Shown: positions 47,618 to 56,486, counted from the first letter of the stretch. The stretch: DNA of 64,000 bases from Desulfovibrio ferrophilus (GCF_003966735.1 NZ_AP017378.1:2748905-2812904), one strand, 5' to 3'. Program-made: numbers and translations. The notes: generated by a model not told the origin, from the letters alone.

Positions 47618-48511
47618 GTGAATATTCGAATCATACCGAGACTGGACATCAAGGGTGCCAACCTTGTCAAAGGCGTCCAGCTTGAGGGTCTGCGAGTACT
47701 CGGTAAGCCTGAAGACTTCGCCCGCCATTATTATGAAAACGGTGCGGACGAGTTGCTTTTCCAGGACATCGTGGCCAGCCTATACCAGCGCAACAGTCTG
47801 CTGCACATCGTGGAACGCACCGCCCGTGAAATCAGTATCCCACTGACTGTGGGGGGCGGTTTGCGCAGCCTGAACGACATCCAGAGCGCACTGCGCTCCG
47901 GGGCGGACAAAGTGGCGCTGAACACCGCCGCCATTAAACGTCCCGAGCTGATTCGCGAGGCATCATTGCGTTTCGGGTCGTCTTCCATCGTCGTCTCCAT
48001 CGAAGCGATCCTTCGCCCCAACGGAAACTGGGAATGCTTTACCGACAATGGTCGGACTCCCACAGGCGTTGATGCCTGCCAATGGGCAGAGCAGGCCGCG
48101 GAACTCGGCGCAGGAGAAATCATCCTAACGTCCGTAAACAATGAAGGGACCGGCAAAGGATTCGATCTCGCGCTAACCAGAAAGATTTCCGAAAACGTCT
48201 CTATCCCAGTTATTGCCTGCGGAGGTGCCGGGAGCCCTCAGCACATCTGGCAAGTCATCGAGGAAGGATTGGCCGACGCCGTCAGCGTCGCCTCCATCCT
48301 GCACTACCCTATCGCCAAGGCACTCCAGCAGGATCTGGAATCGTTCACCGAGGGCAATGTCGATTTCCTGCGGAATCTGACCCTGCCTCGGCATATGGCC
48401 TACACGTCGCTGCCCGAGCTCAAGCACTTCTTGTCCGAACACGGCTATGAAGGACGTGACGTTCTGGCCCCCGCATCACAGGAGACAGACTGTGTCTGCA
48501 AAGCGAGTTAG
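47618..48511 (+). CDS. HisF-like subunit of a sugar amidotransferase system
   Basis: 297 aa from GTG 47618 (GAGGAG upstream). TIM barrel of the HisF family: 'RIIPRLDIKGANLVKGVQLE' keeps the first catalytic Asp (Asp10), but the second, normally Asp in 'VVAIDA', is Glu129 ('VVSIEA'). The protein is about 40 residues longer than biosynthetic HisF at the C-terminus. Together with the HisH-like and PseA/WbpG-like genes that follow, it forms the ammonia-supplying partner of a sugar amidotransferase, as described for WbpG-HisH2-HisF2 of Pseudomonas; histidine synthesis is unlikely here. Confidence 0.9.
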   Translation: MNIRIIPRLDIKGANLVKGVQLEGLRVLGKPEDFARHYYENGADELLFQDIVASLYQRNSLLHIVERTAREISIPLTVGGGLRSLNDIQSALRSGADKVALNTAAIKRPELIREASLRFGSSSIVVSIEAILRPNGNWECFTDNGRTPTGVDACQWAEQAAELGAGEIILTSVNNEGTGKGFDLALTRKISENVSIPVIACGGAGSPQHIWQVIEEGLADAVSVASILHYPIAKALQQDLESFTEGNVDFLRNLTLPRHMAYTSLPELKHFLSEHGYEGRDVLAPASQETDCVCKAS

Positions 48512-49157
48512 CATCATCGACTACGGGATGGGCAACCTGTACAGCGTGAAATGCGCCTGCGACAAGGTCGGCCTGGACAGCCGCATCACGGACTCCCCAC
48601 AGGAAGTGGAGCGAAGTTGTGCCGTGATTCTGCCCGGCGTCGGCGCCTACGGTCAGGCCATGGAAGCCCTCAGACAGCGCGGACTGATCACTACTCTGCG
48701 AAAAACAGTGGAGCAGGGCAAACCATTTATGGGAATCTGCCTTGGGATGCAGCTGATGATGAGCGTCAGCCATGAATTCGGCACCCACGAGGGGCTCGGG
48801 ATCTTTGCAGGATCCGTCAACAAACTGCAAACGTCGGCTCAAGGTGAAAGGACACTGAAAGTCCCACACATCGGCTGGAACCAGGTCTCGCCGCCTCGGG
48901 GATCATCGACTGACAATCCCTGGAAAAACACGCCGCTGAAACAGGTTCCCCTTGGCTCTAAGATGTATTTCGTTCATTCTTACTATGTCGCTCCCGAGGA
49001 TCAGAGTATTGCCCTGACCTCTACGGAATACGCAGGGACGACTTTTTGCTCCGGCCTCGGCAAGGACAATATCTGGGGATTCCAGTTTCACCCCGAACGC
49101 AGTGGCCCGGAAGGGATGAGCGTGTACCGGGCCTTTGCCTGCCGAGCCATTCACTAA
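48492..49157 (+). CDS. HisH-like glutamine amidotransferase
   Basis: 221 aa from GTG 48492 (GGAG upstream), overlapping the HisF-like gene by 20 bases. Class I glutaminase with nucleophile Cys in 'FMGICLGMQLMM' and the His-Glu pair in 'FQFHPERSG'; 'LPGVGAYGQAM' is the oxyanion region. Releases ammonia from glutamine for the adjacent HisF-like/PseA-like pair. The product is slightly longer than typical biosynthetic HisH. Confidence 0.92.
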   Translation: MSAKRVSIIDYGMGNLYSVKCACDKVGLDSRITDSPQEVERSCAVILPGVGAYGQAMEALRQRGLITTLRKTVEQGKPFMGICLGMQLMMSVSHEFGTHEGLGIFAGSVNKLQTSAQGERTLKVPHIGWNQVSPPRGSSTDNPWKNTPLKQVPLGSKMYFVHSYYVAPEDQSIALTSTEYAGTTFCSGLGKDNIWGFQFHPERSGPEGMSVYRAFACRAIH

Positions 49158-49170
49158 AGAAGGAGACACC

Positions 49171-50403
49171 ATGTCGAAACAGGAAGTTACGACAGTCGGA
49201 AATCTGGGCTTTTCAAAAAATGGTCTGCCGTTAGAGGTTAAATACTGCACCAAGTGCGTGGAATCCAACCAGCGGTTCATCGGTTCCGCCCCACATAGCG
49301 ACCAGAAAAGCTCCCAAAAGGACCACATCATCTTCGATGATGAAGGGGTCTGCTCGGCGTGTCGTTACTTCGAGTATAAGAGAACCATCAACTGGCAAGA
49401 GCGCGAAGAAGAGCTTCTGGAGCTTCTGGCCAGGCATCGCCGCACAGACGGCTCCTACGACGTGCTGGTCCCCGGCAGCGGGGGCAAGGACAGCCGCTAC
49501 ACTGCGCATATCCTGAAGCACAAATACAACATGAATCCGCTGACCGTGACCTGGGCACCCCATATTTACACCGACATCGGCTGGCGCAATCTCATCTCCT
49601 GGATTCACAGCGGCCTGGATAACATCCTCTATACCCCCAACGGCCAAGTGCATTCTACCCTCACCCGCCTCGCCTTCGAGAATCTACTGCATCCCTTCCA
49701 GCCCTTTGTGCTGGGCCAATACAATGTGGCCCCCCGGGTGGCCATGGAAAAGGATATCAAGCTCATTTTCTATGGTGATTTCTACCCCGAGAAAGGCATC
49801 GGCTCGGATGTGGATTTCACCCAGAAGAGCTTCGATACACGGCTCTTCACCCGCACCGAAAAGCAGGACCTGTATCTGAGCGGCGTGCATATCAACGATT
49901 TGCCTCGCCATGGCATTACCACCAGGGACCTGCATCCCTATCTGCCGCTTGAGGTCAACAGGTTGTCCGAGTCAGGAATCGAGATGCATTTCCTGCCGTA
50001 CTATCTGAATTACGATCCTCAACGGGCCTACTACTATTCCACCGAACACACGGGGTTCGAAGTCAATCCCGATGGCCGGACTGAAGGAACCTATACAAAG
50101 TACTGCAGTCTCGATGACAAGGTCGACGGCTTCCATTTCTTCACATGGTTCATCAAGACGGGCCGCGGCCGAGCCACCGAGGATGCCGCACTGGAGATTC
50201 GAAACGGGCACCTCACTCGCGAAGAAGGAGTCGCCCTCGTTCAACGCTACGATGGCGAATTCCCGCAGAAATACTTCCAGGATTTCCTGAAGTACGTCAG
50301 CCTCGATGAATCCCGGTTCTGGGAAATCATCGACTCCTTCCGTCCGGAGCACATCTGGAAGCGGGAAGGAAACGAGTGGAAGCTCAGGCAACAGGTATCC
50401 TAA
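49171..50403 (+). CDS. N-acetyl sugar amidotransferase (PseA/WbpG family)
   Basis: 410 aa from ATG 49171 with AGGAG upstream. An N-terminal zinc motif ('YCTKCVESNQ' and 'CSACRYFEY') precedes a PP-loop ATPase site 'VPGSGGKDSRYTAHIL'. The family adenylates an N-acetyl sugar and uses ammonia to make an acetamidino group, as in acetamidino-pseudaminic/legionaminic acids. Directly preceded by its HisF- and HisH-like partners, completing a three-gene module. Confidence 0.93.
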   Translation: MSKQEVTTVGNLGFSKNGLPLEVKYCTKCVESNQRFIGSAPHSDQKSSQKDHIIFDDEGVCSACRYFEYKRTINWQEREEELLELLARHRRTDGSYDVLVPGSGGKDSRYTAHILKHKYNMNPLTVTWAPHIYTDIGWRNLISWIHSGLDNILYTPNGQVHSTLTRLAFENLLHPFQPFVLGQYNVAPRVAMEKDIKLIFYGDFYPEKGIGSDVDFTQKSFDTRLFTRTEKQDLYLSGVHINDLPRHGITTRDLHPYLPLEVNRLSESGIEMHFLPYYLNYDPQRAYYYSTEHTGFEVNPDGRTEGTYTKYCSLDDKVDGFHFFTWFIKTGRGRATEDAALEIRNGHLTREEGVALVQRYDGEFPQKYFQDFLKYVSLDESRFWEIIDSFRPEHIWKREGNEWKLRQQVS

Positions 50404-50436
50404 TAATCACCACGATTTTCTCCAACAGAGACATCC

Positions 50437-50640
50437 ATGACCAAGACTATCTGCGTTGTCACAGGAGGTCGGGGGGATTACTGGCTACAAAGGCCACTTC
50501 TCTCTGAAATTGAGTCCGACATCATTACCGGGCCGCACCATACAGGTTTCGGCTCTTGTCGCTTGCCCAACAGCGACCTGGGTAATGATATCAACTCTGA
50601 TCGGTGGTGCTTTCCTGAAACGACGTGGAGCAAGCCATGA
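50437..50640 (+). pseudogene. Probable remnant of a NeuC/LegG-type 2-epimerase gene
   Basis: 67 codons. 'TICVVTGGRGDYWLQRPLLSE' is the N-terminal signature of hydrolysing UDP/GDP-HexNAc 2-epimerases ('VVTGTRADYGLLRPLL'). About 30 residues in, the similarity jumps to a short 'IITG' block and then decays before the stop at 50640, so most of the gene is gone. The stop overlaps the next ATG. An intact relative lies at 61782. Confidence 0.55.
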
Positions 50641-51563
50641 ACGGTCCCCTCGGCATCATGTTCCACCACTTTCACGGGCAAGGACACCTTCCCGGACAAG
50701 GTTCCATCAGCCAGCATGACTTCAAGCAGATACTTGAGTATCTAAAACTGACCTATGATCTACTTCCAGCCAAAGAGTACCTCAACCGGGCTCAAGACGA
50801 CTCCCTCGGGTCCTCTCATGCCTGTCTGACCTTCGACGATTCTCTTCGCTGCCAGTACGATCTGGCCATGCCGGTCCTCAGCGATCTGGGGTTAACGGCA
50901 TTCTGGTTTGTGTACACCTCGCCAATGGCTGGACACGTTGAGCGTCTTGAGGTCTATCGCCATTTCCGCAACAGTTGCTACGAGGACATCGAAGACTTCT
51001 ACAGCACTTTTTTCCGTGCCGCAGAGACCACTTTCGGGACAAAGGTCATCGCCCCCCTAGCGGCTTTTTCCCCACAGGATTATCTCTCGGACTATCCCTT
51101 CTATTCAACCAGCGACCGGATCTTTCGCTACCTCCGCGATCAGGTCCTCAGTGCCTGGGAATATGACAGGCTCATGGATGATCTCATCGCAGCATCAGGG
51201 CAGGATCTGTCCGCCATCTCAGAAGCCTTGTGGATGAAGGTTGAGCATCTCCAGAAGCTTCATCAACAGGGGCATGTCATCGGTCTGCACTCACATTCCC
51301 ACCCGATGAACATGGAGCGCCTGACAGAAGACGAGCAACATCAAGAGTATGCCACCAACCACCGCATACTGACTGAGATTTTAGGGGAACCGCCCACGAC
51401 CATGTCCCATCCCTGCAACCGCTACACAGGCCACACCCTGAGCATCCTGACGAAGTTGGGAATAACGCTGGGATTCCGAGCAGACACGGCCCCTTCCGGG
51501 GGATCACACCTAGAACACCCCCGGGAAGACCATTCCAATATCGCCAGGAGCCTCGCTCAATGA
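50637..51563 (+). CDS. Polysaccharide deacetylase-family protein
   Basis: 308 aa from ATG 50637 (GGAG upstream, overlapping the remnant's stop). Motif 'CLTFDDSLRCQYDLAMP' carries the catalytic Asp pair and 'GLHSHSHPMNME' the zinc His pair of the carbohydrate esterase 4 fold; a later 'MSHPCNRY' takes the usual third motif place. Probably removes an acetyl group from an amino sugar, freeing an amine for the formyltransferase encoded next (ATGA overlap). Confidence 0.88.
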   Translation: MNGPLGIMFHHFHGQGHLPGQGSISQHDFKQILEYLKLTYDLLPAKEYLNRAQDDSLGSSHACLTFDDSLRCQYDLAMPVLSDLGLTAFWFVYTSPMAGHVERLEVYRHFRNSCYEDIEDFYSTFFRAAETTFGTKVIAPLAAFSPQDYLSDYPFYSTSDRIFRYLRDQVLSAWEYDRLMDDLIAASGQDLSAISEALWMKVEHLQKLHQQGHVIGLHSHSHPMNMERLTEDEQHQEYATNHRILTEILGEPPTTMSHPCNRYTGHTLSILTKLGITLGFRADTAPSGGSHLEHPREDHSNIARSLAQ

Positions 51564-52354
51564 ACATCACCGTCTTCACATCAAATCAGCCCCGGCATAT
51601 GGCCCTTATCGAGTCCCTGGCTGAAATTGCCGACACGGTCTACGCCATTCAGGAATGCAACACGCTTTTCCCTGGCAGAGTTAAAGGCTTCTTCAAACGC
51701 AGCCAAACCATGCAACAGTATTTCACCCGTGTTCTTGAGGCCGAACACAAAATCTTCGGAACACACCGCTTCGGGCCTGCCAATGTGCACCAAATGCCCA
51801 TGAGTGCCGGAGATTTGAACATGATCAACATGGAGGCTTTGAGCCCGGCTCTTGCTGCCGATCAATTCATCATCTTCGGCTCCAGCTGGATCAAGGCCCC
51901 TCTCATCGACAAACTCATTGCAAAACAAGCCCTGAACATCCATATGGGAATATCCCCATACTATCGGGGCAGCTCGTGCAATTTCTGGGCTCCCTTCGAT
52001 GGTCACCCGGAATATGTAGGAGCAACCATCCACTACATTTCCAAGGGTCTGGACTCGGGCGATATGCTTTACCACGCTCTGCCACCAGCCGAAGACACCG
52101 ATCCTTTCGAGCTGGGAATGCTCGCGGTCAGAAGTGCTCACAACAGCCTTGTCCAGCACCTCAAGGCAGGTACCATGAACACCATTAAACCCGTCATGCA
52201 GAATCGTCGCCGGGAAATCCGCTATACCCGAAATGCGGATTTCACCGATGAGGTGGCTCGGAAATATCTGGATGAGCTGCCCTCACCCCGGGAAATCGGA
52301 CAATCCCTGCGTGACAGACAACTGAACAACTTTGTCAGGCCATTCATTGGATAA
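51560..52354 (+). CDS. Sugar N-formyltransferase-like protein
   Basis: 264 aa. Formyltransferase fold related to Fmt and sugar N-formyltransferases: catalytic Asn-His in 'ALNIHMGISPYYRGSSCNF' (HxSLLP variant) and Asp in 'KGLDSGDMLYH'. The N-terminal part is shorter than in Fmt and there is no tRNA-binding extension. Would transfer formyl from 10-formyl-THF to an amino sugar. Overlaps the deacetylase gene by 4 bases, suggesting a deacetylate-then-formylate step. Confidence 0.88.
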   Translation: MNITVFTSNQPRHMALIESLAEIADTVYAIQECNTLFPGRVKGFFKRSQTMQQYFTRVLEAEHKIFGTHRFGPANVHQMPMSAGDLNMINMEALSPALAADQFIIFGSSWIKAPLIDKLIAKQALNIHMGISPYYRGSSCNFWAPFDGHPEYVGATIHYISKGLDSGDMLYHALPPAEDTDPFELGMLAVRSAHNSLVQHLKAGTMNTIKPVMQNRRREIRYTRNADFTDEVARKYLDELPSPREIGQSLRDRQLNNFVRPFIG

Positions 52355-52408
52355 TCCTGGCGCAATGCACGATTCTAGCGGCTCCGGCAGCAGGAGAGGC
52401 AGGCACAA

Positions 52409-53464
52409 ATGAAAAACGAATACCAGGAAGTTACCATCGGGAATATCCCGGTCGGAGATCGGCATCCCGTCATTTTCATGGCCGAAATCGGCACGTTCTT
52501 CAACCAGGATATCGACCTAGCCTTGGATTACTTGCACCGGATCAAGGACAGTGGCGCCGACATCCTGAAAACGGAAATCCTGCATACTCCAGAAATCTGC
52601 CTGAAAAACACCGGGCTCGTTTGCACCTACAATCACAACAGCGGCAAAACACAAGAGGATTATCGAGCTCTTGTAGAGCGCAAGGTGGTCCCTCTCAAGG
52701 ACTATGCTCGCTTGTTTTCCTCCTGCCATCAACTCGGACTTCCCATAGTCTGCAGCGTGTACGACAAGGATGGCATCGATTTCGTCATGGCTCAGAAGGG
52801 GCACGGGCTCAAAATATCACGGGACAACATCTCCAATCTCGGGTTGATCGCCTATGCTGCCGGCACTGATCTCCCCATTTTGTTTGACGCTGGGGATGTT
52901 CACCTGCACGAGTTGGCCCTGGCGGTCCAAACTGCTCGAGACGCAGGCCAGGGCGGGGTCATCATCAACCACCATCCCGCAGCCAACCCAGCCCCCCCCG
53001 AGGCACACGATCTGCACTCCCTCGCCACCTACAAGCGCATCTTCAAAGCACCCGTTGGTCTGGCCTGCCACTATCAGGGGAATGAGATCATGTTTGCCGC
53101 CGTTGGGGCGGGGGTCAATATCATTGAGAAAGGTGTTGATGAGGACCCCGACCGCCCGGAACAGGATCTCGTATCCGCAACCCGGCTGGCCGAACTAGCA
53201 ACAACCGTCCGCCAAGTAAAAAACTGTGCGGCCGCGATGGGGCAGGATCTACCAGAGGTCTCTTCACCCCGGGATGAAAGCTGCTGGAAATGCCTGATTG
53301 CCTGGACGAATATCCAGGAAGGCGACACGCTGGGAATTCATAATGTCGGATTTGCCATCCCTCCAGTAGGCATGCCCGCTTCGCAGTGGCCTCAAGTCGA
53401 GGGAACAAAGGCACTCCGCGACATCCCACAATACTCGATCCTCAACCCCGAAGACTTCCGCTAA
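52409..53464 (+). CDS. Divergent NeuB-family (nonulosonic acid synthase-like) protein
   Basis: 351 aa. TIM barrel plus C-terminal SAF-like domain ('IAWTNIQEGDTLGIHNVGFA'). It aligns by eye to NeuB: 'FMAEIGTFFNQDIDLALDYL', 'PIVCSVYDKDGIDFV', 'GLKISRDNISNLGLIAYAA'. However, the strictly conserved 'EKHFT' strand is replaced by 'IIEKGVDEDPDRPEQD', and 'KFQ' by 'KTE'. The condensing reaction (PEP + hexose or hexosamine) may therefore use a different substrate, or differ altogether. An in-frame C8 tract lies at 52992-52999. Distinct from the canonical synthase at 62948. Confidence 0.8.
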   Translation: MKNEYQEVTIGNIPVGDRHPVIFMAEIGTFFNQDIDLALDYLHRIKDSGADILKTEILHTPEICLKNTGLVCTYNHNSGKTQEDYRALVERKVVPLKDYARLFSSCHQLGLPIVCSVYDKDGIDFVMAQKGHGLKISRDNISNLGLIAYAAGTDLPILFDAGDVHLHELALAVQTARDAGQGGVIINHHPAANPAPPEAHDLHSLATYKRIFKAPVGLACHYQGNEIMFAAVGAGVNIIEKGVDEDPDRPEQDLVSATRLAELATTVRQVKNCAAAMGQDLPEVSSPRDESCWKCLIAWTNIQEGDTLGIHNVGFAIPPVGMPASQWPQVEGTKALRDIPQYSILNPEDFR

Positions 53465-53479
53465 ACACGAGGTATTGTC

Positions 53480-54535
53480 ATGCTTCCCCCACAATCGGAC
53501 CAAAATCTCCCACCCAAGGCCGCCGAGATGGCCTGGCCGGGGGGTGATGCGCCCGAGGAGTTGGAGTTCACGGCCACAGTGAATGAGCAAAAGGCAAAAG
53601 GCATCCAGCAAGTCTTGGCTGCGCTGGGTGTGGAAGCTGGCGGTGATGCAGAGCTTCATGCCCTCAGGCAAACAGATTCCCTTGCGGGCCGTTATCGAGT
53701 TCTCACGAAAAACCAGGACCTGTTCTTGCGCATCAGCACCCGGCCTGGACAGCCCGAGACGGAGAAGGAACTTCTTTCATATCTTGCCAAAGGCGGAGCC
53801 CACGTCAATCCCATCCTTGCTACGGGATGGATTGACTGGCGTGCAGAGCGTTTCCGGGCAGACATTCGGCCATTCCTCGCGGGCCGGCATTTCACGGGAA
53901 CCAGCGCCGAGATCCGGAGTATTGCGGACTCACTGGGAAAAACACATCGCCTCTTGAAGAGCTACCCTGGCAGTGCACAAATCAAGGCCATCGCCACAGC
54001 CCGTTATTCCCATTTCGAAATCATGAAAAATCGCATCGCGACCGATCTTGCCTCTGAGCGCACGGAGATCTTCAAGGAGCACGAATTCTGGGCTATTGAG
54101 CATATCGATATCCTCAAAGAAATGATCCAGGGCTTCCGCCCCCGGTTTGAGGCACTTGAGAACGCGCAATGCGTGCATGGTGAGATACACCCGGCAAACG
54201 TCATCCATCACAACGACAGGGCCGTCTTCGTCGATTTTGAAGAAGCGCCCCACACTTTTGCCCCCCCCGGTTACGACTTGGCGTTCTTTGTCCAACGCTT
54301 CCTGATGCGAGACCAGCCTGCCCCTCGTCTCCTGGATGAACGTCTCAGAATCTCCGAACAGTCATATGGAGCAACATTCCCGCCTCTTGCTGAGATGATG
54401 ACTCAAATCTGTAGACTATCCATGATCCATATCATCCATGCCAGGGCGTATGAGAATCTCATGACTCCCTTTTCGGAATATGAGAAATTCATCGCTCTTG
54501 AACGTCAGGCCAGAGCACTTGGGGCGAACTCATGA
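53480..54535 (+). CDS. Aminoglycoside-phosphotransferase-fold kinase
   Basis: 351 aa. Kinase catalytic loop 'CVHGEIHPANVIHHNDRAVF' and metal motif 'VDFEEAPHTF' identify the APH/choline-kinase fold; the N-terminal ATP-lobe Lys is not clearly placed. Could phosphorylate a free sugar or amino alcohol used by the neighbouring synthase or transferase genes. An in-frame C8 tract lies at 54261-54268. Overlaps the next gene by 4 bases. Confidence 0.8.
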   Translation: MLPPQSDQNLPPKAAEMAWPGGDAPEELEFTATVNEQKAKGIQQVLAALGVEAGGDAELHALRQTDSLAGRYRVLTKNQDLFLRISTRPGQPETEKELLSYLAKGGAHVNPILATGWIDWRAERFRADIRPFLAGRHFTGTSAEIRSIADSLGKTHRLLKSYPGSAQIKAIATARYSHFEIMKNRIATDLASERTEIFKEHEFWAIEHIDILKEMIQGFRPRFEALENAQCVHGEIHPANVIHHNDRAVFVDFEEAPHTFAPPGYDLAFFVQRFLMRDQPAPRLLDERLRISEQSYGATFPPLAEMMTQICRLSMIHIIHARAYENLMTPFSEYEKFIALERQARALGANS

Positions 54536-55647
54536 GCCGTCGACTTCTTATCACCGCCCGGGATCCCGGCGCAGTTGGGCATATCGAAGCCATCGTCCTC
54601 AGACTTCGCAAGGAATCCGACCTCGAAATCTATCTTGCAACCAGCGGCCCCGCACATACAAGACTCCGGCAGTCACTTGGTGATCACCCGGAATTCATCC
54701 TGCCGAATGGCAGCAGTCACATTGATCCAAACACATCTCCGGAGGCACTTCTTGATGCCACAGCTCGTCTTTTGGAACGCATCAGACCCAATGCTGTACT
54801 GACTTCGATTTCCTCGTATGGCGCAGGTATCGACGAGGCCGTTGCCGCTCTGTTCAACGGTCCCAGCTTCACCTTTCAGGATTTCTGGGGCGACGCCAAT
54901 CCGCGGCTGGGGCATTTTGCAGACACCTACTTCGTGCTTGACGACTTCGCAGCAAAGCTGACCCAAAAACGTTGGGGAATCGAGGATTGTGTCGTAACGG
55001 GCCCCGTGAAATACTCCCTCTATGAACAGCTTGATCCTTCGGTCATGCGTCAAGCCGCCCGCGAGAAAATCGGTGTCGATCACAACGCATCCCTTGTAGG
55101 ATGGTTCGGCCAATCCCCCTCCATACCGGGCCATAGACAACTCCTTCATACACTCGTCAATGTTCTGACCGAGCAGAACCCTTCTCCAACACTACTCTTA
55201 CGCCAGCACCCTAAGTTCCAACAAGATAAGCAGCAAACCATCGACTATGCCGGCCAGGCGGGCCTGACAGTTTTTGATACCACCAGTTCCCTTGAAACCG
55301 AGCTATGGTTGTCCGCCTGCGATCTCGTCGTCACCCCTTTCTCGTTATGCGGGCTCGACCACAGCCACCTGTCCAGGCACAGCACTCGCCCGTTGGGCAG
55401 CCTGATTTACCTCATGACCGAACCCAGCACACTGAAATTCATGCAGAAAGTTACCGGGTTGGATGCGCTGCCACCGGCAAAGCAGGGCATCGGGCACTGG
55501 CTTCTTGATAAAGCTCAATTGCCAGGCCTGTTGTCTGACTCATTGTCGGAAAAGACCGCACGCAACTATTACGAACAAACGAAACAGCTGGTCAGCCCTA
55601 ATCTTGAGATTATTGCCACCCGAATCTGTTCCTCATTGTCCAGCTGA
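54532..55647 (+). CDS. Protein of unknown function, GT-B-like
   Basis: 371 aa, no family named. The N-terminal 'LLITARDPGAVGHIEAIVLR' is Rossmann-like and resembles the acceptor half of GT-B enzymes (2-epimerase/capsule transferase type); 'LVGWFGQSPSIPGHRQLLHT' followed by 'TLLLRQHPKFQQD' resembles the linker and donor half, and 'SACDLVVTPFSLCGLD' the donor-site helix. A transferase or epimerase is likely but unproven. Coupled to the kinase gene by ATGA overlap. Confidence 0.75.
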   Translation: MSRRLLITARDPGAVGHIEAIVLRLRKESDLEIYLATSGPAHTRLRQSLGDHPEFILPNGSSHIDPNTSPEALLDATARLLERIRPNAVLTSISSYGAGIDEAVAALFNGPSFTFQDFWGDANPRLGHFADTYFVLDDFAAKLTQKRWGIEDCVVTGPVKYSLYEQLDPSVMRQAAREKIGVDHNASLVGWFGQSPSIPGHRQLLHTLVNVLTEQNPSPTLLLRQHPKFQQDKQQTIDYAGQAGLTVFDTTSSLETELWLSACDLVVTPFSLCGLDHSHLSRHSTRPLGSLIYLMTEPSTLKFMQKVTGLDALPPAKQGIGHWLLDKAQLPGLLSDSLSEKTARNYYEQTKQLVSPNLEIIATRICSSLSS

Positions 55648-55691
55648 ATTTTCCCAAGGATAGTGTGCGAAGGGTACACATTTTGCTTAAC

Positions 55692-55707
55692 CCCTTGCGT
55701 ACAAGGG
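55692..55707 (+). terminator. Small hairpin, possible terminator or attenuator
   Basis: CCCTTG pairs with CAAGGG around CGTA, with only a weak T-run after it, in the 110-base gap before the second cytidylyltransferase. Confidence 0.35.
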
Positions 55708-55757
55708 TAATGGCCTTTTGAGCCAATTCATGAGTTATCGACAAGGATAGTCAGGTC

Positions 55758-56486
55758 ATGTTCCAAAACAGGAAGATACTCGCCGTCATCCCGGCCAGAG
55801 GCGGCTCTAAAGGGGTCCCCCGCAAGAATATTCGACCAGTGGCGGACAAGCCTCTGCTGGCCTGGACCGCCGAGGAAGCGCGCAAATCACGCTTTATCGA
55901 CCGATTAATTCTCTCTTCCGACGACCTCCAGATCATAGATGCCGGGAAATCGATGGGACTTGATGCACCTTTTGTCAGACCGCGCAGATTGGGTTTGGAC
56001 CATATTACCAGTGAACAAGTCGTGCATGACATTCTGCAACGGATGTCCGGATACGATTACGTGCTGGTCCTTCAACCCACGACCCCTCTGCGATCGGTAG
56101 AGGACATCGACGGCTGCATCCGCCTGTGTATCGAACGTTCCAGCAAGACCTGTGTTACCGTGACCCAATGCGAGCATACGCCTTACTGGATGTACAATCT
56201 TGACGAAAGCGACACCATCTCTCCCCTGATTCAATCAGAGTATTTAACTAAACGGCGGCAGGAAATTCCCCCTGTGTATATGCCAAACGGGGCTGTCTTC
56301 ATGGCTGAAACATCCCATTTCCTGAAAACACAAAGCTTTCACACCAAGCAGACGCTGGCCTACGTGATGCCTCGCAGCCGCTCCCTTGACATCGACACCG
56401 AAGATGACCTGATCATGGCAGATCTGCTACTGCGGCGACGAGCCGAATACAGACCAGAAGCTACTCCGAAGGCGGTAACCACATGA
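55758..56486 (+). CDS. NeuA-type CMP-sugar cytidylyltransferase, copy 2
   Basis: 242 aa. Signature 'AVIPARGGSKGVPRKNIRPV', 'LILSSDDLQIIDAG', 'LVLQPTTPLRSVEDIDGCI' and C-terminal 'SLDIDTEDDLIMADLLL' are all present, so this is a canonical acylneuraminate cytidylyltransferase of the sialic/legionaminic type. Overlaps the next gene by 4 bases. Which synthase it serves, 52409 or 62948, is open. Confidence 0.92.
   Translation: MFQNRKILAVIPARGGSKGVPRKNIRPVADKPLLAWTAEEARKSRFIDRLILSSDDLQIIDAGKSMGLDAPFVRPRRLGLDHITSEQVVHDILQRMSGYDYVLVLQPTTPLRSVEDIDGCIRLCIERSSKTCVTVTQCEHTPYWMYNLDESDTISPLIQSEYLTKRRQEIPPVYMPNGAVFMAETSHFLKTQSFHTKQTLAYVMPRSRSLDIDTEDDLIMADLLLRRRAEYRPEATPKAVTT

Noticed and set aside
47618-49157. 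hisF and hisH as part of a histidine operon
   Set aside because: No other his genes nearby; the HisF-like protein has an altered catalytic residue and the next gene is a PseA/WbpG-type amidotransferase.
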